DNA from: Bacteroidota bacterium
Lineage (GTDB): Bacteria > Bacteroidota > Bacteroidia > Chitinophagales > Chitinophagaceae
Assembly: GCA_947447835.1 (NCBI GenBank)
Contig: CANFLP010000002.1
Span: 1-32,762, forward strand
DNA: 32,762 bases
Reading direction: 5' to 3'
Shown here piece by piece: positions 26,789 to 32,762 of the stretch (the first letter of the stretch is position 1; each line of letters opens with the position of its first letter). The notes under the pieces were generated by a model that did not search any database, was not told where the DNA came from, and saw only the letters and a program-made list of their open reading frames with translations. The position numbers and the translations under genes were made by a program.

Positions 26789-29269
26789 TTAGGCTGTTTT
26801 AAATTGAATATGCCATTTTGTTCTTTCGTGTGCTACCAACTTTTCTTTTGGCAGGAACAATAATCGATAGTACTTTCCAGCGGCCCAATAATCTACAAAA
26901 GTATCATAGTAAACACTTCCTGGATTACCACTTTGTCCACCCGGATATAAACCATACGCTTCGATTTCGTCGGTTAAGTGTACCACCATTCTCCAGCTTG
27001 GACCATGCGCTTCGGTTGTTGCATTCACAATATTCACGCCACCACCTATTGGCAAATTCAACCTACTTAACGCAGGAATTTTTGTAAGATGAGAAACCCT
27101 TGTTGCTTTAAATGTAGCCCATTCTAGTTTACCCTCTTTTTCTAATAACAGTAATTCTTTTGTTGCATTTTCAACTCCCACATTTACTTGTTCTTTTAAT
27201 GTTTCTACCTTGCCCTTTGTGCGAATATCATCTGCTACTGAAAAATTAGAATCCTTATTCATTTGATCTAATAATACAAAGGATTCTGGTTTAGTTAATG
27301 GTATTGGCGATCCTGCTAATTCATCACCCCAAACTGCATTTTCAACACTATCCCAAATTAACTTGAATACGGTGATTCCTTTTTCATTTCCATTATTATA
27401 TAAATTCCAGCTAGTCATTTCCTTCACCATTCTTTGTGCATCTGCACTTAACTTACTTGGATCTATAAACTTCATTAAAGCAGGACGAGCTACTTCGGCA
27501 AACACATTGTAATTATCTGTTTGCAAATGTTGCATGTCTTCTGGACTAATTTGATTCATAGTGCGTAACCTTTTGTTTACACTAATGCCTCTATATAATG
27601 GGAAAGAACCTGCAGTACCTAGATAGTAAGGATAACTTGGATCAACCGATTTTTGATTGGCACTACTTACAAATCCACGTTCTGGATTCTTAATCATTGG
27701 ATTTTCTTCATTTGGAATAATCCCCTGCCAATTGTATGTACTATCCTCTCCTGGCATAATAAAATCACCCTGATGATCCCATCTTGCAACAAAACTTCCT
27801 TGTTGCTTAATGGCTATATCTCCTGATTTACTTGCAAACACAAAATTTTGACCAGGACATTTCCATAATGAAATGGCACTTAAATAATCGTCAAAATTCT
27901 TAGCTCTATTTAATTTATAAAAAGTTTCTACACCAGTGGATGCGTCATGTCCAGTCCACTTTACTGCTAAATTGCGTCCTTTGGATTGTGGATTTTGATA
28001 ATGTGCATCAAACATCGCTGGACCCCAATTGGTCATGGCAATATTTTCAACTACATCCACACTGTCTTTTACTTTAATAACTTCTTGTCTTGAACCTGTT
28101 GCCTGCCAAGCTCCGTTATACCAATATTCTTTCTGTGTGCTATCTTTAAATTTGATTTCATAATAATCCAATACATCTCTTCCTGCATTGGTTACACCCC
28201 AAGCAAGACTATCATTAAATCCAATGATTACTGCAGGTGATCCAGGGAAACTTGCACCATATGTGCTATGCGTTGGCGTTGTGATTTGCACTTCATACCA
28301 AAGTGAAGGTAAGTTTAACCCTAAATGCGGATCACTACATAAAATAGGGCGGCCGGATTTTGTTTTGGTTCCTGCAACTGCCCAGTTATTACTTCCGTTA
28401 TTTTTATCTGGTGCTTCTGGACTAGCTGAAACCTTATTAGCTGCTAAATTTGGATCCTGCTTTTTAAGATAAGCAATGTCTGATCCAACAGGTTTAATTG
28501 GAGTTATAGAAGGTTTTGCGAACGCAGTACCTTTTGGAATAATAGGATCTAATGAATCTTGTTGATTGGTATATAATTTATCAAACAAATCATACCCTAA
28601 AAAATCTCTAGTGTTTGTCAATTGTAAATCAGCAGTTGCCGAGCGTCCTGTCAAATCATAGGACATGAACATTAAAAATAAGTAGGTTTTTTTAGGCGTC
28701 CACTCTTCTGGAGCATAGTTCATTAACTTAAATTCAAATGGCAAATCTTCAGGCGCCAATTGTTTTAAATAGGCATTCACGCCAGCGGTATATGCGTCTA
28801 CGGTAGCTTTCATTACCGGATTGCGTTCATTAATATATTTTTCGGTTTGCTCAGCACCATATACCATTCCTAGTCTTCTAAAAAAACGATCAATGGATAA
28901 TTTGTCTGCACCAGCTATTTCACTTAATCTCCCAGAAGCTACTCTAGTTTGAAAATCCATTTGCCATAATCGAAATTTAGCATGTAAATATCCTTGAACA
29001 AAATAGGCATCCTCATCATGATCAGCGTAAATATGTGGCACCAACCTATCGTCCATATAAACGTCTACATTACCTTTTAACTCACCTGCTACAACCGAGG
29101 CATCAAATCCAGCACTCACTTTTTCGGCATTTTTCCAAAATCCTTGCTGTGGCGATAAAAAATAGCCCAATTTAGGAGACTTAGTGGCACCAATTGGTAA
29201 TTGTGTATTTAGTACGGTAACGAGTCCTACTGTAATTACAGCGGAAGCAATCAATGGCAATAATCGCAT
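26789..29269 (-). CDS. Penicillin acylase family protein (Ntn hydrolase)
   Basis: 826 aa; GNVDVYMDDRLVPHIYADHDEDAYFVQGYLHAKFRLWQMDF, catalytic GSNNWAVAGTKTKSGRPILCSDPHLGLNLPSLWYEV, SANQ motif, PGGQSGNPGSVYY. Confidence 0.92.
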   Translation of the reverse strand: MRLLPLIASAVITVGLVTVLNTQLPIGATKSPKLGYFLSPQQGFWKNAEKVSAGFDASVVAGELKGNVDVYMDDRLVPHIYADHDEDAYFVQGYLHAKFRLWQMDFQTRVASGRLSEIAGADKLSIDRFFRRLGMVYGAEQTEKYINERNPVMKATVDAYTAGVNAYLKQLAPEDLPFEFKLMNYAPEEWTPKKTYLFLMFMSYDLTGRSATADLQLTNTRDFLGYDLFDKLYTNQQDSLDPIIPKGTAFAKPSITPIKPVGSDIAYLKKQDPNLAANKVSASPEAPDKNNGSNNWAVAGTKTKSGRPILCSDPHLGLNLPSLWYEVQITTPTHSTYGASFPGSPAVIIGFNDSLAWGVTNAGRDVLDYYEIKFKDSTQKEYWYNGAWQATGSRQEVIKVKDSVDVVENIAMTNWGPAMFDAHYQNPQSKGRNLAVKWTGHDASTGVETFYKLNRAKNFDDYLSAISLWKCPGQNFVFASKSGDIAIKQQGSFVARWDHQGDFIMPGEDSTYNWQGIIPNEENPMIKNPERGFVSSANQKSVDPSYPYYLGTAGSFPLYRGISVNKRLRTMNQISPEDMQHLQTDNYNVFAEVARPALMKFIDPSKLSADAQRMVKEMTSWNLYNNGNEKGITVFKLIWDSVENAVWGDELAGSPIPLTKPESFVLLDQMNKDSNFSVADDIRTKGKVETLKEQVNVGVENATKELLLLEKEGKLEWATFKATRVSHLTKIPALSRLNLPIGGGVNIVNATTEAHGPSWRMVVHLTDEIEAYGLYPGGQSGNPGSVYYDTFVDYWAAGKYYRLLFLPKEKLVAHERTKWHIQFKTA

Positions 29270-29299
29270 ACAAATAATTTAGATAACTAAATTAAGTAA

Positions 29300-30328
29300 T
29301 TATTTGCCAACTTGGTCTTTAAAAAATTGAAGGTGGTTTGCCAATGGAAGGTATGGATGCTGCGCATTTAACTGCGAGGTCTTAGCGATACAAGACGTAA
29401 TGAATTTTTGATGTTCAGTGGAACCTACAAAAAAAGGTTTATGTTGAATAGCCAATTGCAATTCAGCCACTTGCTTCATAACTACTTGTGTGTCTGCATG
29501 CATATAGGTTTCAACTAACTTTTCCCAAACATAATGAGTAGCAGCATAATTGGGATGCACTAAATCCTCCGCATAAAAACGATAGTCTCTTAAATCATCT
29601 ATTACATACTCATAAGCAGGAAAATAAGCTGCATTTTGATTACCATACTCTTTTTCATGAATGGCAATTAAATCATGAACCGCCTGAATTAAAACTGCCT
29701 TACTCCTATTATTTTCGACCAGCCCTTCTCTTAGATGTCTTACTGGGCTAATGGTAAATAGAATATGTAAATGAGGATTGAAATAGGTCAAAGACTTAAC
29801 GAGTAATTGCAAATTTGCGAACAACTCATCGGGCTTCATCAGTCTTTTTGTAAACCAACTTGATGGCGCTTTATGATTGTTGGCTACCACCTGACCTATA
29901 CAATCTGGCGCATTTTCATTTAAAGTATACAACCACGCTGAACCTAAAGTGATAACTAAATGTTTGGCAGTTTTTAAAAAGTCATGGGCAGCTTGAATTG
30001 AATTATTTATTTTATCCAATGCATCTTGCTGCGTGATACCCGAATACCTACTATGATGATGCCAGCTATTCCAAACATCATTCAATAAAAATAAATCCGA
30101 CTGCTCGTATTTTTTATTTTCGATATAATCTTTTAGTGCATTATGGACACTCACTGGATTAAATAAAACACCATGTGGATTTTGATTCGTTTCAAAAAGA
30201 TGATGCTGTAATTTTGCACCTATGTTTTCAGTAAAACAAGAACCTATTAGCATTATTTTATCCTGGTAGGCAATTTCATTTTCAGAAGGCTTTGCTGCTA
30301 AGGTTAATTTAAATTTTACAGTGCTCAT
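29300..30328 (-). CDS. GSCFA domain-containing protein
   Basis: 342 aa; LIGSCFTENIGAKLQHHLFETNQNPHGVLFNPVSVHNALK and LGSAWLY, hallmark GSCFA motif. Confidence 0.9.
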   Translation of the reverse strand: MSTVKFKLTLAAKPSENEIAYQDKIMLIGSCFTENIGAKLQHHLFETNQNPHGVLFNPVSVHNALKDYIENKKYEQSDLFLLNDVWNSWHHHSRYSGITQQDALDKINNSIQAAHDFLKTAKHLVITLGSAWLYTLNENAPDCIGQVVANNHKAPSSWFTKRLMKPDELFANLQLLVKSLTYFNPHLHILFTISPVRHLREGLVENNRSKAVLIQAVHDLIAIHEKEYGNQNAAYFPAYEYVIDDLRDYRFYAEDLVHPNYAATHYVWEKLVETYMHADTQVVMKQVAELQLAIQHKPFFVGSTEHQKFITSCIAKTSQLNAQHPYLPLANHLQFFKDQVGK

Positions 30329-30335
30329 GAAAATA

Positions 30336-31184
30336 TTATTTTGATGCAGGAAACAATCTTTGTTTCATTGCCTCATATAAAACAATACCAGCAGCAACCG
30401 ATACGTTAAAAGAATCGAAATTAGTGGCCATAGGAATTTTGAAAAAATAGTCGGCAGCCTTTGCTAAATAAGGTTGCACCCCTCTTCCTTCATCCCCCAT
30501 TATAATACAGCTTGGCACATTAAAATCTAACTCATGTACATTTTTATCAGCACGCATTTCACTTGTAAAAACTTGTATACCATTTAAATGCAAATCATCA
30601 ACTGCTTTTAATAAACTACTTACACGTACAACATGTATATGCTCTAATGCACCCGCGCTACTTTTAAATGCTTCTTCATTTAAAGCGCCTACTCCTTTGT
30701 CAGGAATAATTAAAGCTTGTGCACCGCAACAATGAATGCTTCTACTTATAGCACCGATATTTCTTACGTCGGTTACGCCATCAAGCATTACAAATAATGG
30801 AGTTTCCCCTTTTGCTACTACAAAATCAATCACTTCTTGTAAATCCAAATATTTTACATTGGAAATAAATGCCAACACCCCTTGGTGATTAGCTTTAGTC
30901 ATCCCATTTAATTTTTCAATGGGTACCAATTGTATAGGAATAGTCCTTTCTCTTGCAAATTGTTTTATTTCATTGAGACCCTCGCCTTGAGCATTTTTTT
31001 GAATTAATATCTTCTCAATATTCGCACCAGACTCTAATGATTCAATTAAAGGTTGACGGCCAATAATGAATTTTCTTTCTGTAGTGAAATTAGGTCTTGG
31101 ACTAAATCTTCTTGGACCTGAATATTTTCTTTCTGGCCTGTCTGATCTGTCTGAACGCTCTGGTCTATTATTTCTATCCTGCAT
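30336..31184 (-). CDS. rlmB: TrmH/SpoU family rRNA 2'-O-methyltransferase (RlmB-like)
   Basis: 282 aa; IIGRQPLIESLESGANIEKILIQ, MLDGVTDVRNIGAISRSIHCCGAQALI, IIMGDEGRGVQPYLAKAADYFFKIPM, SFNVSVAAGIVLYE. Confidence 0.88.
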   Translation of the reverse strand: MQDRNNRPERSDRSDRPERKYSGPRRFSPRPNFTTERKFIIGRQPLIESLESGANIEKILIQKNAQGEGLNEIKQFARERTIPIQLVPIEKLNGMTKANHQGVLAFISNVKYLDLQEVIDFVVAKGETPLFVMLDGVTDVRNIGAISRSIHCCGAQALIIPDKGVGALNEEAFKSSAGALEHIHVVRVSSLLKAVDDLHLNGIQVFTSEMRADKNVHELDFNVPSCIIMGDEGRGVQPYLAKAADYFFKIPMATNFDSFNVSVAAGIVLYEAMKQRLFPASK

Positions 31185-31193
31185 AAAACAAAG

Positions 31194-31748
31194 TTAATCC
31201 TTTTTGGTCTTTAGTAACTGCCATTTTAGGATGGCAGCAACTGAAATAGAGTCTGTAATTGTACCATTCATAACCCATTCTACAGCTTCACTAAATGGTA
31301 ATTTTTTAATGGACAATTGTTCTGTGTCTTCGGGCTCAGCTTCCCCAGCCAATAAATCTTCGGCCACATATACAACCGCATATTCGTCTGATACCGAATT
31401 GGAAACATGCATTTTTAAAATTTCCGTCCATTTGCCTGCTTCAAAACCAGTCTCTTCTTTTAATTCTCTTTTTGCAGAAGCCAACCAATCAGTACCTTCT
31501 GGACAACCACCCTCTGGAATTTCCCAGCTATACAAATCTAAAGGGAATCGGTATTGCCCAACCAAATAAGTATTGTCTTGCGCATCAATTGCAATTACGC
31601 CAATCGCAATATTCTTAAAGTGTACCTTACCATAAATGCCTTGCTTACCTGCTGGTGTAACAACTTTATATTCCGTTAGGTTAATCCAAGGATTGTCATA
31701 TTTTATTTCGCTATCAAGCTTCACCCAAGGATTTGTTTCGTTTTTCAT
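31194..31748 (-). CDS. NUDIX hydrolase (ADP-ribose pyrophosphatase-like)
   Basis: 184 aa; Nudix box region GGCPEGTDWLASAKRELKEETGFEAGKW. Confidence 0.9.
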   Translation of the reverse strand: MKNETNPWVKLDSEIKYDNPWINLTEYKVVTPAGKQGIYGKVHFKNIAIGVIAIDAQDNTYLVGQYRFPLDLYSWEIPEGGCPEGTDWLASAKRELKEETGFEAGKWTEILKMHVSNSVSDEYAVVYVAEDLLAGEAEPEDTEQLSIKKLPFSEAVEWVMNGTITDSISVAAILKWQLLKTKKD

Positions 31749-31776
31749 AACATCAATTTTGAATACCCATTTAAAT

Positions 31777-31814
31777 AAAAAGCCCGTCCTGAATAATCGG
31801 AACGGGCTTTTATA
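31777..31814. terminator. Rho-independent terminator downstream of metK
   Basis: aaaaagcccgt-cctgaataatcgga-acgggctttta; strong 10-bp stem with A/T flanks. Confidence 0.88.
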
Positions 31815-31826
31815 AAAATAAATAAA

Positions 31827-32762
31827 CTATTTTAAACCGAAAGCTTTTTTCACTTTCGCTACATAATCTAATTTCTCCCAAGTAAACAACTCTACTTTCA
31901 TAGTCTTTGTTTTACCGTCTGGAGTGGTGAATGTTTTAGTAACTGTTTCGTTCTTACGACCCATATGACCATAAGCAGCAGTTTCACTATACATTGGAGT
32001 TCTTAACTTTAATCTTTGTTCGATAAAGTAAGGACGCATATCAAAAATGCTTTCCACTAATTTACCAATTTGACCATCTGTTAATTTTACTTTAGCTGTA
32101 CCGTAAGTATTTACGTTAATTGAAGTTGGTTTAGCAACACCAATCGCGTAAGAAACCTGCACTAATACTTCACTAGCTAATCCAGCAGCTACTAAGTTCT
32201 TAGCAATATGACGTGTTGCATAAGCAGCAGAACGGTCAACCTTACTTGGATCTTTACCAGAGAAAGCACCACCACCGTGTGCACCCTTACCACCGTAAGT
32301 ATCTACTATAATTTTACGACCAGTTAAACCAGTATCTCCGTGAGGACCACCAATTACAAACTTGCCTGTAGGGTTAATATGATACTTAATATCCTTGTTA
32401 AATAACTTAGCGTATTTCTTGTATTTAGCTTTTACTCTTGGAATTAAAATCTCAACAATATCCTTGTTGATTTTAGCTAACATCTTTCCTTCCTTATCAA
32501 AATCATCATGTTGAGTTGAAACAACAATTGCGTCAATTCTTACTGGCTCATTTTTGTCGTTGTACTCTAATGTTACTTGAGATTTTGCATCTGGACGTAA
32601 ATATTTGATAGCCTTGTTCTCTCTTCTTAATGCAGCTAATTCAATTAGAATTTTGTGCGCTAAGTCCAAAGCCAATGGCATATAGTTTTCAGTTTCATTG
32701 CTTGCATAACCAAACATCATTCCTTGGTCACCAGCACCTTGCTCTTCTTTTTTCTTTCTGTC
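31827..32762 (-). CDS. metK: S-adenosylmethionine synthetase, 5' end beyond the right edge
   Basis: C-terminal part; [67 protein letters not shown]. Reading frame stays open to 32762 ([14 protein letters not shown] upstream). Confidence 0.95.
   Translation of the reverse strand, partial: DRKKKEEQGAGDQGMMFGYASNETENYMPLALDLAHKILIELAALRRENKAIKYLRPDAKSQVTLEYNDKNEPVRIDAIVVSTQHDDFDKEGKMLAKINKDIVEILIPRVKAKYKKYAKLFNKDIKYHINPTGKFVIGGPHGDTGLTGRKIIVDTYGGKGAHGGGAFSGKDPSKVDRSAAYATRHIAKNLVAAGLASEVLVQVSYAIGVAKPTSINVNTYGTAKVKLTDGQIGKLVESIFDMRPYFIEQRLKLRTPMYSETAAYGHMGRKNETVTKTFTTPDGKTKTMKVELFTWEKLDYVAKVKKAFGLK

Noticed and set aside
31204-31569. 121-aa plus-strand ORF antisense to the NUDIX gene
   Set aside because: Antisense shadow ORF without recognisable motifs.
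1-32762. Prophage, transposon, toxin-antitoxin, defence island, secretion system, rRNA or tRNA gene
   Set aside because: No integrase, transposase, terminal repeats, phage structural or restriction genes and no recognisable rRNA/tRNA sequence; the gene content is core metabolism and envelope.

Overview
The window is an AT-rich chromosomal segment of a Bacteroidetes bacterium, probably Chitinophagaceae-like. The lineage is inferred from SLC45/FHS-type sugar MFS transporters, a carboxypeptidase-regulatory/TonB receptor, a GSCFA protein, and promoter elements of the TAnnTTTG type. Most of it is ordinary metabolic and housekeeping sequence. The left end is a glycogen/maltodextrin locus: glgA-glgC-MFS-GH13 on the minus strand (GH13 runs off the left edge), divergent from an FHS-type sugar MFS and a ROK sugar kinase. 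It is followed by lipA, an OsmC family gene, a tight fdx-iscX-kdsC-like-ubiA-maf operon, an alpha/beta hydrolase, topA, a fatty acid desaturase, a transglutaminase-like gene with an ogt-type gene, cdd, lepB, pdhB, a stand-alone TonB-dependent receptor, purC, trhO, a small membrane protein with a penicillin acylase family gene, GSCFA, an rlmB-like gene, NUDIX, and metK (cut by the right edge). I found no CRISPR array, transposon, phage, defence island, rRNA or tRNA gene. The most unusual non-coding structure is the 7287-7511 convergent intergenic region: two mutually exclusive hairpins, a 26-bp tandem array of TACCA-N4/5-TGGTA palindromes, and a bidirectional terminator. The most unusual coding observation is the loss of all three cysteines of the usual CxCGxxGCxE zinc motif in the ROK kinase. 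I do not see convincing evidence of a wholly new multi-gene system.
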